Positions 38,393 to 46,860 of a stretch of DNA of 64,000 nucleotides are shown one piece after another. The DNA is from an uncultured Alteromonadaceae bacterium (GTDB lineage: Bacteria; Pseudomonadota; Gammaproteobacteria; Enterobacterales; Alteromonadaceae): positions 62,001 to 126,000 of the forward strand of contig CANNDC010000007.1 of the NCBI GenBank assembly GCA_947503265.1, given 5' to 3'. Below the pieces are notes generated by a model. That model made no database searches. It was not told the origin of the DNA and saw only the letters and a list, made by a program, of their open reading frames with translations. The position numbers and the translations under genes were made by a program. How positions within the stretch are numbered: the first letter of the stretch is position 1; the number at the start of each line of letters is the position of its first letter.

Positions 38393-40651
38393 TCAAAGCG
38401 TTTGGCTTTTGTACAGAGCGTTCGCAGCTAAGGGGCCAGAAACGACCGTTTCGCCATTTCGCCATCGAATTTGAACCGATTTCACTTTGGTATCTGTACC
38501 AAGACCAAAATGAACAATATCCAAAAGACTCTGGGAGTGGATTTCGCCTGCAGATGCCACTCGTTTGGTGACAAAATCGCCCGATTGAGTCTCAATTGTT
38601 ACTGTTGCCGCCATGGGATCGATATTTCCTTTCGGGCTGTAATCAACGTCAATTTTAATGTAATTACCCATATGAGCACTTTGGTTTTTATATAACAACC
38701 AAGGACCTTCTTCTTCACTTCCACTCAGCAAATCTACTCGGCCGTCTAAATCGAGGTCGAATGCCTGCCCCATGTCGCCATGCCCTGGATCTTCTGGGTT
38801 AAAAGCACCGTGGACAGTGGTGATATCAAAGAAGCCATTTTGACTATTTAGCAGCAAATAATCAGAGACTCTTTCGTTGAGGTAACCATATCGATAAACG
38901 AATAAATCTTGCCAGCCATCGTTGTTAAAATCTGCTTTGGTTACACCCCAATGATTTCCTCCTAGTGGCAAATTCCATTTGGCTGTTTCATCTTTTAAAA
39001 CACCACCATGATTGACCAAAAGAATATCTTGAACGTTTCTATTATTCGCTTCCCAGTCAAACGAAACATCACTCAAGCCCGTTAATGAAAACGTGATTGT
39101 CCAGTAAATATTGCGATCTCTTACCCATTCAGCTTTCCACTTTTTATCGCCAAGGTAACCAAGATACAAGCCATTAACTTTTCGTTCTGCTGGCCACCCT
39201 TTGGCATCTTCAGGTTGGATATTAAGAAAAGAATCCGCTGTTTTCATTTCTTCCGGCAATTGACTGAGTTGAAACCCTTTTGCCTTAACGATTTTACGTG
39301 TTTTGTTTTCACCTAGAAAAATGGCGAACCCTTCCCTATATTGCCTGAACGTTAGTTCCATATGAGACAGTTCAACGGCTCCATCGGCAGTAAAATCAAT
39401 CAGTGTTGTCCCCTTCTCCCCATCGTCTCGAATGTCTAACCTTTCAGAATCAGCATTAAAATCGATAGACTTTCTTGATAGTAAATAGTGTGGTCTGCTT
39501 CCGCCAAAATAATAATCAACTAGGCCATCATTATTGACATCAATATCTACTGCAGAATTGAATCCTTGAGAAGTAGGAAACGATTCCGGTAAGTATTGTT
39601 TGGTAACGTCTTTGAATTCGAAATCGCCTGTACCCTGCCAAAACGAAATAGGTGAAAAAAGCACAAAATCGTCGATAAAATCATGATTGAAGTCGGTAAC
39701 TAAGACTCTTTCACCCGCGGCATCTTCGATGCCTTTAACTCGCACCTGAGTAAAACTCCCATCTCCATTATTCTCATAGAACAATTGTCTGGGGCCATCA
39801 TAATTTGGTGTTAAAGCATTGATTAATGCTACATCCAGATCTCCATCTAAATCGATATCTACCCATCGCGGTGAACGGCCTCGTGCTGGCGTCAATATCC
39901 CTGCTTCAGAAGAGACCAAATTAAAATTTCCACCATCATTTCTGAGTAACAAGTATGACGTTGGGTTTGTGCCATTTGCGCCACCTTGAGCAACCAAAAT
40001 ATCCAAATCTTTGTCGTTGTCGTAGTCACCCACGGCAGAGCCGTGAAAGTCCAAAGCGTTTTTGAATAAGCGTTTAATTTCTAGCGACTTTCCAGCCTGA
40101 TTGGTCACCAACTGAGTGGGGACATGATTGTGATTGTTTAGCACCATATCGTAATCTCCATCCCCGTCGATATCACCAATTGAAGGGCCACCATATTTAT
40201 AGGTGACTTCAGTTTCAAACTGTAGATTTGCAGAAGAATCAATAAACTTGGGAAGCTGAATTTGATTCAAATTTGTTATTTTGAAATCATGAATGGTGAT
40301 GTCAGCAGTTCGACTTACAAACGTAAACTGTGTGCTCTCTATATCTCCAATATTTGCGATGAAATTCAGATTGTGCGTGCCTTTGGAAGGAATATCTACA
40401 TTATCTGCAATAAGAATTTCATTGGCATAGACACTGAGGTTTGCGTAACTTTGCTCAATCGATACATCAAGTGAAAACCGTTTTACACCAATGTCACCGA
40501 CGGCCCGATATACGCTGTAACTTGCTCCTTTTTCGACGATAAAAGGAGTGACAGGGTCAGGCTTAGTTTGTGGGCTATTGGAACAGGCGGCCAAGAAGGC
40601 TGAAGCGACAATCGCAAGACAAACGATATTTCGATTAATTAAGTTTTTCAT
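38393..40651 (-). CDS. FG-GAP/VCBS repeat lipoprotein with ASPIC/UnbV-like C-terminus
   Basis: 752 aa. The lipobox LAAC has Cys23. Residues about 35-140 are a beta domain. FG-GAP/VCBS calcium loops follow (DIDGDGDYD, DYDNDKDLD, DIDLDGDLD, DVNNDGLVD, DFNNDGWQD, DLDLDGRVD). The last 80 residues resemble ASPIC/UnbV (IVHFGLGTDTKVKSVQIRWRNG). A membrane-anchored surface protein, related in plan to the product beginning at 5938 but lacking the helical tail and cytochrome partner. It lies downstream of a 22-bp perfect palindrome. Confidence 0.85.
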   Translation of the reverse strand: MKNLINRNIVCLAIVASAFLAACSNSPQTKPDPVTPFIVEKGASYSVYRAVGDIGVKRFSLDVSIEQSYANLSVYANEILIADNVDIPSKGTHNLNFIANIGDIESTQFTFVSRTADITIHDFKITNLNQIQLPKFIDSSANLQFETEVTYKYGGPSIGDIDGDGDYDMVLNNHNHVPTQLVTNQAGKSLEIKRLFKNALDFHGSAVGDYDNDKDLDILVAQGGANGTNPTSYLLLRNDGGNFNLVSSEAGILTPARGRSPRWVDIDLDGDLDVALINALTPNYDGPRQLFYENNGDGSFTQVRVKGIEDAAGERVLVTDFNHDFIDDFVLFSPISFWQGTGDFEFKDVTKQYLPESFPTSQGFNSAVDIDVNNDGLVDYYFGGSRPHYLLSRKSIDFNADSERLDIRDDGEKGTTLIDFTADGAVELSHMELTFRQYREGFAIFLGENKTRKIVKAKGFQLSQLPEEMKTADSFLNIQPEDAKGWPAERKVNGLYLGYLGDKKWKAEWVRDRNIYWTITFSLTGLSDVSFDWEANNRNVQDILLVNHGGVLKDETAKWNLPLGGNHWGVTKADFNNDGWQDLFVYRYGYLNERVSDYLLLNSQNGFFDITTVHGAFNPEDPGHGDMGQAFDLDLDGRVDLLSGSEEEGPWLLYKNQSAHMGNYIKIDVDYSPKGNIDPMAATVTIETQSGDFVTKRVASAGEIHSQSLLDIVHFGLGTDTKVKSVQIRWRNGETVVSGPLAANALYKSQTL

Positions 40652-41021
40652 AAGCTCTTATTGTTGTGGATTACAAAGGTATTGGTCATACAGTTCTGTA
40701 TCCGCCTATCTAACTAAAAATCAACAACAAGCAATTTCTGACCGCAAAGTGATAACGAATAATCCTGTTGCATTAATAGACAACAAATATAACATATTGT
40801 CAACATTTCACATTTAAATATATTTAAATGTAGTAAAATATTTTAGTTAATCAATCATTCTGCGACGCACAATTGATAGACAGCTAGTCGCTTGTTGGCG
40901 CCGCGGGGAATGTTTCTATGTGTTGGAAAAGTAGGGAAATAAATTTGCTAGTAGATTTTGCCTTGGTGAAAAAACCACAAATAGCTAGGTAGGAAATCTT
41001 TGGAATAGTTTGATAAAGACT
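40652..41021. other. AT-rich intergenic region with perfect palindrome
   Basis: About 370 bp between the FG-GAP lipoprotein gene and the 3' end of the TetR gene. Apart from the palindrome at 40810-40831 I see no RNA or coding sequence. Confidence 0.4.
40810..40831. promoter_or_regulatory. 22-bp perfect palindrome, candidate operator
   Basis: ACATTTAAATA (40810-40820) is followed directly by its reverse complement TATTTAAATGT (40821-40831). It lies about 160 bp upstream of the FG-GAP lipoprotein gene start. It is long enough for a dimeric regulator site but made only of A/T-rich halves. Confidence 0.4.
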
Positions 41022-41642
41022 CTAAACATCATTAAATAACAGTCTAATATGCGTCCTATATAAGTTAATTTGTTCTACCAAATGCATTTTGTTGTCGAAA
41101 ATTCGCGACAAAATAATGCCCCCCTCAATCGTAGAAGTGAACATGTCTGCGACTTCTTCAATATCATATTCGCAGCGAGCGTTGTGGGTTTGTTCGATCA
41201 GTTTCAGTCGTTCTGCAATTAAATTTCGCCAAGACAAGGTACCCATGCGGATTAAACTGGTTACCTCTTCATCAAATTGTTGGCTTTCATAAGTAAAACC
41301 GGCCACCAAGCAACCTGGGTGAGCTTCTGCCAAATTCTCCATCATTTGTGCGAACAGTTTTAAAAAAATCAGCAATTGATGAAGTGGATCTTCGCTAAGC
41401 GAGTCAGCTTGCTCAAACAAATCATTAAAAATAGCATCGTCTTGCACTAAATAACGATTAACTAATGCCTTTGCTAAGTCCGACTTGCCTTTAAAATGGT
41501 AGAAAAAGCCCCCTTTTGTTATGGCGGACTTATCAATGATCTCTTCGATTGAAGTTCCGGCAAAGCCTTTTTGCAAAACAAGTGCCTCTGCGCAACTTAA
41601 AATGCGCTCCCGACTACTATTCATTCTAGTGGCGGTCATCAA
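41022..41642 (-). CDS. TetR/AcrR-family regulator
   Basis: 206 aa. The N-terminal helix-turn-helix (SRERILSCAEALVLQKGF, then ITKGGFFYHFKGKSDLAKAL) is typical TetR. The helical C-terminal half binds an unknown effector and dimerises. AAGGAG lies 8 nt before the first ATG. It is divergent from the fatty-acid-hydroxylase gene with a roughly 210 bp intergenic region, so it most likely controls that pair and itself. Confidence 0.92.
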   Translation of the reverse strand: MMTATRMNSSRERILSCAEALVLQKGFAGTSIEEIIDKSAITKGGFFYHFKGKSDLAKALVNRYLVQDDAIFNDLFEQADSLSEDPLHQLLIFLKLFAQMMENLAEAHPGCLVAGFTYESQQFDEEVTSLIRMGTLSWRNLIAERLKLIEQTHNARCEYDIEEVADMFTSTIEGGIILSRIFDNKMHLVEQINLYRTHIRLLFNDV

Positions 41643-41856
41643 ACTCTCTCCTTAGCTATACCCTTAGTACAGTTAACTCAATTAATTATATATCAACTCT
41701 TGTGTAAAAAAGAACAGATCAACCTAACCCTTTGTTTCAAATACAAAAAATAAAATCGATATATTCGCACTCTTGGTCCACTGCTATTTAAATCTTCTCG
41801 GATTAGAATTCTTTCCGAGTTTAGGATCTATATCAAATAACAAGGAGGGCAACAAA

Positions 41857-42645
41857 ATGCCAACACCAATAGAAATATTACTCGACCCAATTTCACTTTT
41901 ATGTATCAGTATGTATGCGGCTTTATTCATCGCCGAGCTAGTTTTTCCGGCTGTAAAAGCCAGAAAATCACTTTTTTGGTATACCAAAGGTATCATGGCT
42001 TTCATGGTATTTTTCTATCTTTCAAGCTATTTACCCCTGTTCTGGGATACGTATTTAGCCAAGTTTCAACTTGTCGATTTGACTTCACTTAACACGTTAG
42101 CAGCAACTGCCATCGGCATATTGGTATATGAAGCAGGTATTTATTTTTGGCACAGAAGTCTTCATGGTTCAGATATTTTGTGGCGTTACTTTCATCAGTT
42201 CCATCATAGTGCTGAGCATATTGATATCCCTAGTGCGTTTTGGTTTAGCCCGTTAGACATGGTCGCCTGGACAGCCTTAGGCAGTATCTGCTTGGTGTTG
42301 GGCGTTGGTGTCTCGGCTGAGGCAGCAACTAACATCATTCTGATAACAACTCTCTTTTCATTGTTTCAGCACGCTAACATTCGTACACCAAAATGGTTAG
42401 GTTATTTTGTGCAAAGGCCAGAGGCGCACACAATTCATCATGCATCGGGTGTACACAAATACAATTATTCAGATTTACCCATTTTTGACATTGTGTTTGG
42501 CACTTTCAAACATGCTGACAAACATCAGCATCAAGTGGGTTTTCACAACGGAGCTTCAAATCAGATAGCTGATATGTTGATTGGCAAAGATATCAGTCTA
42601 AACAAGCATTCTCAGGTAGAAAATGTGAAAGCAAACATCGCCTGA
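41857..42645 (+). CDS. Fatty acid hydroxylase / sterol desaturase-family membrane oxidase
   Basis: 262 aa from the ATG at 41857, selected because AGGAGG lies 8 nt upstream; the longer frame adds no membrane signal. Four to five membrane segments and the family's histidine motifs coordinating a di-iron centre are present: HRSLH (about 95), HQFHH (about 110), and HTIHHASGVHKYNYSD (about 195). It is an O2-dependent hydroxylase or desaturase of a lipid. No sterol pathway is visible, so a fatty acid or other lipid is likely. It forms an operon with the homocysteine-methyltransferase-like gene 34 bp downstream. Confidence 0.88.
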   Translation: MPTPIEILLDPISLLCISMYAALFIAELVFPAVKARKSLFWYTKGIMAFMVFFYLSSYLPLFWDTYLAKFQLVDLTSLNTLAATAIGILVYEAGIYFWHRSLHGSDILWRYFHQFHHSAEHIDIPSAFWFSPLDMVAWTALGSICLVLGVGVSAEAATNIILITTLFSLFQHANIRTPKWLGYFVQRPEAHTIHHASGVHKYNYSDLPIFDIVFGTFKHADKHQHQVGFHNGASNQIADMLIGKDISLNKHSQVENVKANIA

Positions 42646-42678
42646 ACTATGGACTAGAGTATAAAAAGGAGTAGAGAG

Positions 42679-43611
42679 ATGAGAACAACAAATAGAGAAT
42701 TACCACATCAAAGCAAAGGCGTGTTTTTAACTGATGGGGGGCTAGAAACGACACTAATTTTCCATAAAGAAATGGAATTACCACAATTTGCCGCTTTTCC
42801 ATTAGTAGACCGTGAAGAAGGCAGCAAAATATTGTTAGATTACTTCAGAGAGTATATCGACATAGCGCATAGTGCCAATTTGGGATTTATTTTGGAAAGC
42901 CCCACATGGCGAGCTAACCCAGACTGGGCAAAATTAGTGGGCTACGATGAATCAGCATTGAAAGAAGTAAATCAAAAAGCCGTACACGCCCTCTGCAGTT
43001 TGCGCGATGAATATTCTAATAACGAAAAAATATTGGTCAGCGGTTGCATTGGGCCAAGGGGAGATGGTTATGTGGTAACAGATGCAATGACCATAGAGCA
43101 AGCTGAGCAGTATCACAGCCAACAATTGGCTTCGTTTTCTGACACTCAACTGGATTTAGTCAATGCCATGACAATGACATATGTTGAAGAAGCTATAGGT
43201 ATCGTTAAAGCAGCCCAAAAACATGAATTACCCGTTGTCATTTCTTTTACAACCGAAACGGATGGCCGACTTCCAAGTGGAATGTCATTGCAAGAAGCAA
43301 TTGAATTAGTTGATGAGGCAACCCATTCTGGGCCTGTTTATTATTGTATTAATTGTGCCCACCCGACCCACTTTGCAGAGGCGATAGACTCGGATAAACC
43401 ATGGGTCAAGAGAATAAGAGGCTTACGGGCTAATGCTTCATGTATGAGTCATGCAGAACTGGACGAATGCGAGCATCTTGATGACGGAGATCCAGTTGAT
43501 TTTGCGAAGCAATATGCATTGATTCGCCTAGGACTAGGGGACGTCAATGTGTTTGGAGGCTGCTGTGGAACTGATACACGGCATATTTCTGAAGTTGCTG
43601 CACTGTATTAA
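42679..43611 (+). CDS. Homocysteine S-methyltransferase-family protein
   Basis: 310 aa. The zinc-binding residues are evident: NCAHP (Cys near 234) and GGCCGTD (CysCys near 298-299). DGGLETTLIF matches the family's N-terminal signature. It is related to MmuM and the methylene donor half of MetH. The methyl donor is unknown; S-methylmethionine or S-adenosylmethionine is usual for short forms. AAGGAG precedes the ATG. Grouping with a membrane hydroxylase and a TetR regulator is unusual for a plain methionine gene. Confidence 0.85.
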   Translation: MRTTNRELPHQSKGVFLTDGGLETTLIFHKEMELPQFAAFPLVDREEGSKILLDYFREYIDIAHSANLGFILESPTWRANPDWAKLVGYDESALKEVNQKAVHALCSLRDEYSNNEKILVSGCIGPRGDGYVVTDAMTIEQAEQYHSQQLASFSDTQLDLVNAMTMTYVEEAIGIVKAAQKHELPVVISFTTETDGRLPSGMSLQEAIELVDEATHSGPVYYCINCAHPTHFAEAIDSDKPWVKRIRGLRANASCMSHAELDECEHLDDGDPVDFAKQYALIRLGLGDVNVFGGCCGTDTRHISEVAALY

Positions 43612-43616
43612 AAGCG

Positions 43617-43642
43617 AAGGCGAGCAACCCTGCTCGCCTTTT
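43617..43642 (+). terminator. Terminator after the hydroxylase operon
   Basis: AAGGCGAGCA (43617-43626) pairs with TGCTCGCCTT (43631-43640), a 10-bp stem with a 4-nt loop. It is followed by TTTT and lies 6 nt after the stop of the methyltransferase gene. Confidence 0.85.
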
Positions 43643-44073
43643 GTTCAGTAGGTATAACTATTTGGTGTCAATATTAGGAATGTTTACTATTTCTACAATT
43701 TACTAAATATGATTTTTGTAGAAACTCAGATCTAGGCTGAAAACGTGTTATTCCGAAATTCATTAGAATCTCGATTGAAATTCTTGTTTTTACCCACCAA
43801 CCAGCTAATTGCATGCATATCTATATCCATGGCAGCACCTTTTGTTGGAGTAAGTTAAACACCCTGCAATTGCTGCCATTTTGACAGCGGCAAAGGATAA
43901 AATCTTTGGTGAGATAAGATCCTAGTCCATGGAATGAGCCTGCAAGGCAGTGTTTCTGCAAAAACATCTAAATGAAATTACTATGAGTAAAAATAAGGTC
44001 TACACTATAGCCATGTTGGTTTATACCAAGGAAAGAACCAATTTGGTCAAACTAGATAGATTATGTGCCTTTT
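43643..44073. other. Intergenic region with a short ORF coupled to the kinase start
   Basis: About 430 bp. An ATG frame at 43983-44081 encodes 32 aa (MSKNKVYTIAMLVYTKERTN and so on) and its stop overlaps the kinase ATG (ATGAGTAA), which could couple translation. It has no clear ribosome-binding site and may be chance. Nothing else is recognised. Confidence 0.3.
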
Positions 44074-46806
44074 ATGAGTAAATGGTTTCGACGGTATCGT
44101 TATTTTCGCCTGCCTCTTGTAATTTTACTTGCCGGTTTCTGTGCAGCGATTTTTTATAATCATCATCAGCAAGATCAACAAACACAACTGATTCAGCAAC
44201 AGCTAGCATCGAGATTAAATCAGATTAGTGAGGGTGTGAAAAACAAAGTCATCTCATACACCTATGGGGTTGCGGGTGTGCGTGGTGCAATTTTAGCAAC
44301 CGGTACCGATTTGTTTAACTACCAAAGCATGCAGGCCTATGCGAATTCCCGAAAAAATCAACAAGAATTCCCCGGTGCAAGAGGCTTTGGATTTATTCGG
44401 TATGTTCCATACAACCAACAAGCAGAGTTCACCCAATTTGCACAGCGAGACAGGCCTGACAATAGTTTTTCGATCCGAAAAATAACAGACCATACTGAAA
44501 GCCTTTTCGTCATCCAGTACATAGAACCCGAAGTAAATAATCGTGAAGCGGTTGGTTTAGATATTGGCTCGGAAGCCATGCGTCGAAAAGCGGCACTGTC
44601 AGCGGCAGAAACAGACCAGGTTAGATTGACAGCCCCAATCACACTGGTTCAAGCCACTATGAAACCCCAACATGGTTTCTTAATATTGATGCCTATCTAC
44701 TCTGCTAACTCAACAGTCAGTACTGCCGAATCAAACACAGCCAGATTAAATTCCACCGAATTGGATACCGCTGAAGAACGCTTAATGAATATCTATGGAT
44801 GGAGTTACTCGCCTATCTTAATTGATGAGGTTTTGAGCACTGTCGCCGCTTTGGATATTGATATTTCTTTGAGTATTGAAGATACAGGCAGCGATCAGCA
44901 ATCCGCTACTCACTTTTTCCAATATGGAGAGCTAAATTCTGAAGAAACACTGCATTCGGTCACCCAGAGCTTAGCGCTTTTAGGTCGGAATTGGCAGTTG
45001 ACCTTAGTTGCAAACCAAGGATTCATAGATGCATTGAGGTTGCCATCCAAACAGCAGCGTTTTATGGAAGTAATAGGGATTACCTTGCTATTGGTTATGG
45101 TGGTTTCGATTATGCAACTTGCCATTGCGCGACGTGAACAAAGCAGAAAGCATCAAGCAGAAATAGCCTATCTAACGGAACAATCTCTGAAAGAAGCAAA
45201 CAAGAAATTGGAATTTGAAGTAGCGCAACGAACCAAAGAGATATCTCAGGTAAACATATTGCAAACCAGCATCCTTGAAGGAGCTGGCTATTCCATTATC
45301 GCCACAGATGTGGACGGTATCATTACGGTTTTCAACCCAGCAGCAGAAAAGATGCTTGGCTACAGCGCACAAGAGATGGTGGGTAAGCAGACGCCAGCTA
45401 CTTTTCACTTGGAATCAGAAATTCAACATCGAGCGCAAGTGCTATCAGAAGAATTTGGACGAACTATCTCAGCAAACTTTGATGTATTCACAGTAAAAGC
45501 GCAAATGGGGATAACTGACTCCCATCGCTGGACTTATATACATAAAAATGGGTCAAGTATTCCTGTTAATTTAATCATTAATTGTCTTCGCGATGAGAGC
45601 GATAATATTGTCGGCTTTCTCGGCATCGCCTTTGATCTGAGTGAGCAAATAAAGTACGAAAAAGTGTTGGCAGACGCCAGAAACCAAGCCGAACAAGCAA
45701 ACGAAGCCAAATCGACCTTCCTTGCCAATATGAGCCATGAAATCAGAACCCCAATGAATGGTGTTTATGGGGCTCTGCAAGTACTTGAAAACGAAGTGGA
45801 ATCCACTGATGGCAAGAACTTGATAGACAAGGCTCAGTATTCCGTAAGGGCACTGACCACAATCATTAATGACATACTAGATTACTCCAAGATAGAGGCG
45901 GGAAAGCTCACTTTAGAAGTTTGCCCTTTCAACCTTGGGGAACTGCTAGATTATCTCGGCTCCGACCTCAATTTACTGAATAAAGACAAGACCATAGAGT
46001 TAACCATCAAGAACCGGGTGAAACATCAAGTTTGGCTTGGCGATCCCGTCCGCATTCGACAAATTCTTATCAATATCGCCTCAAACGCAATTAAGTTTAC
46101 TCAGGTTGGCAGCGTCAAAATTAACGTGGATTATGACGATGAAAAAGGGTCACTCTTGTTTACGACAACCGATACCGGTGTGGGTATGGAGCAAAAAACA
46201 CTCAACCGCCTATTCAACCGCTTTGAACAAGCTGATTCGTCAACAACACGTCAATTTGGGGGCACAGGCTTGGGTCTCTCAATTGTTGATTCACTTGTTT
46301 CTTTGATGGGCGGGGAAATAGATGTCCGTAGTGAATTGGGGGTGGGTTCAACCTTTTGTGTCACACTTCCACTTGAGAAAAGTTCCGCAAAGCCCGACTC
46401 TTTAGAAACAGCAACAGCTGATATCAATTTTAGCGGTAAAACCATATTGGTCGCTGAAGATAACGATGTAAACCAGGTAATTGTTGATGCCATGCTAAAA
46501 CCAACAGGAGCAAACTTGGAGTATGCCGTCAATGGTATTGACGCCATTATCAAAGCCAAATCAACCTCTCCCGATGTCATTCTGATGGATATTCAAATGC
46601 CTGAGATGGACGGAATTGAAGCATGTAAACGGATAAAGCAATCAAGTCCTTCCATGCCCATCATTGCTCTGACAGCCAACGCAATGACTGAAGATATGAC
46701 ACTTTATCAAGAAACTGGATTTGACGGCCATGTGGTTAAGCCAGTTGAATTACATCAACTATTGAATACACTTGATAAGGCATTGAAGGCCCACAGCGCG
46801 CTTTAA
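44074..46806 (+). CDS. CHASE-domain hybrid sensor histidine kinase
   Basis: 910 aa from the ATG at 44074; a GTG three codons earlier is an alternative and neither has a clear ribosome-binding site. Order: membrane helix (about 12-31), periplasmic CHASE ligand-binding domain (about 50-250, with GVAGVRGAILATG and YIEPEVNNREAVGLDIGSE), second helix (about 333-352), a coiled segment, PAS (about 385-490), HisKA with the phosphoryl His555 (NMSHEIRTPMNG), HATPase_c (N-box and FGGTGLGLSI) and a receiver domain with Asp839 (LMDIQMPEMDG). It senses an extracytoplasmic signal and relays phosphate. No cognate regulator lies beside it. Confidence 0.93.
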   Translation: MSKWFRRYRYFRLPLVILLAGFCAAIFYNHHQQDQQTQLIQQQLASRLNQISEGVKNKVISYTYGVAGVRGAILATGTDLFNYQSMQAYANSRKNQQEFPGARGFGFIRYVPYNQQAEFTQFAQRDRPDNSFSIRKITDHTESLFVIQYIEPEVNNREAVGLDIGSEAMRRKAALSAAETDQVRLTAPITLVQATMKPQHGFLILMPIYSANSTVSTAESNTARLNSTELDTAEERLMNIYGWSYSPILIDEVLSTVAALDIDISLSIEDTGSDQQSATHFFQYGELNSEETLHSVTQSLALLGRNWQLTLVANQGFIDALRLPSKQQRFMEVIGITLLLVMVVSIMQLAIARREQSRKHQAEIAYLTEQSLKEANKKLEFEVAQRTKEISQVNILQTSILEGAGYSIIATDVDGIITVFNPAAEKMLGYSAQEMVGKQTPATFHLESEIQHRAQVLSEEFGRTISANFDVFTVKAQMGITDSHRWTYIHKNGSSIPVNLIINCLRDESDNIVGFLGIAFDLSEQIKYEKVLADARNQAEQANEAKSTFLANMSHEIRTPMNGVYGALQVLENEVESTDGKNLIDKAQYSVRALTTIINDILDYSKIEAGKLTLEVCPFNLGELLDYLGSDLNLLNKDKTIELTIKNRVKHQVWLGDPVRIRQILINIASNAIKFTQVGSVKINVDYDDEKGSLLFTTTDTGVGMEQKTLNRLFNRFEQADSSTTRQFGGTGLGLSIVDSLVSLMGGEIDVRSELGVGSTFCVTLPLEKSSAKPDSLETATADINFSGKTILVAEDNDVNQVIVDAMLKPTGANLEYAVNGIDAIIKAKSTSPDVILMDIQMPEMDGIEACKRIKQSSPSMPIIALTANAMTEDMTLYQETGFDGHVVKPVELHQLLNTLDKALKAHSAL

Positions 46807-46860
46807 TTTCACTTAGTCAGCACTAATCCCACTTGGCCAGAATTAATCCCACTTCGCCAG
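46801..46860. repeat. Three tandem 20-bp repeats between convergent genes
   Basis: Units are CTTTAATTTCACTTAGTCAG (46801-46820), CACTAATCCCACTTGGCCAG (46821-46840) and AATTAATCCCACTTCGCCAG (46841-46860). Units 2 and 3 match at 17 of 20 positions and unit 1 more weakly (14 of 20 against unit 3). Unit 1 contains the kinase stop codon and unit 3 the stop of the minus-strand gene. Confidence 0.75.

Noticed and set aside
43983..44081. 32-codon ORF overlapping the kinase start
   Set aside because: No ribosome-binding site and no recognisable sequence; only noted as a possible coupling element.
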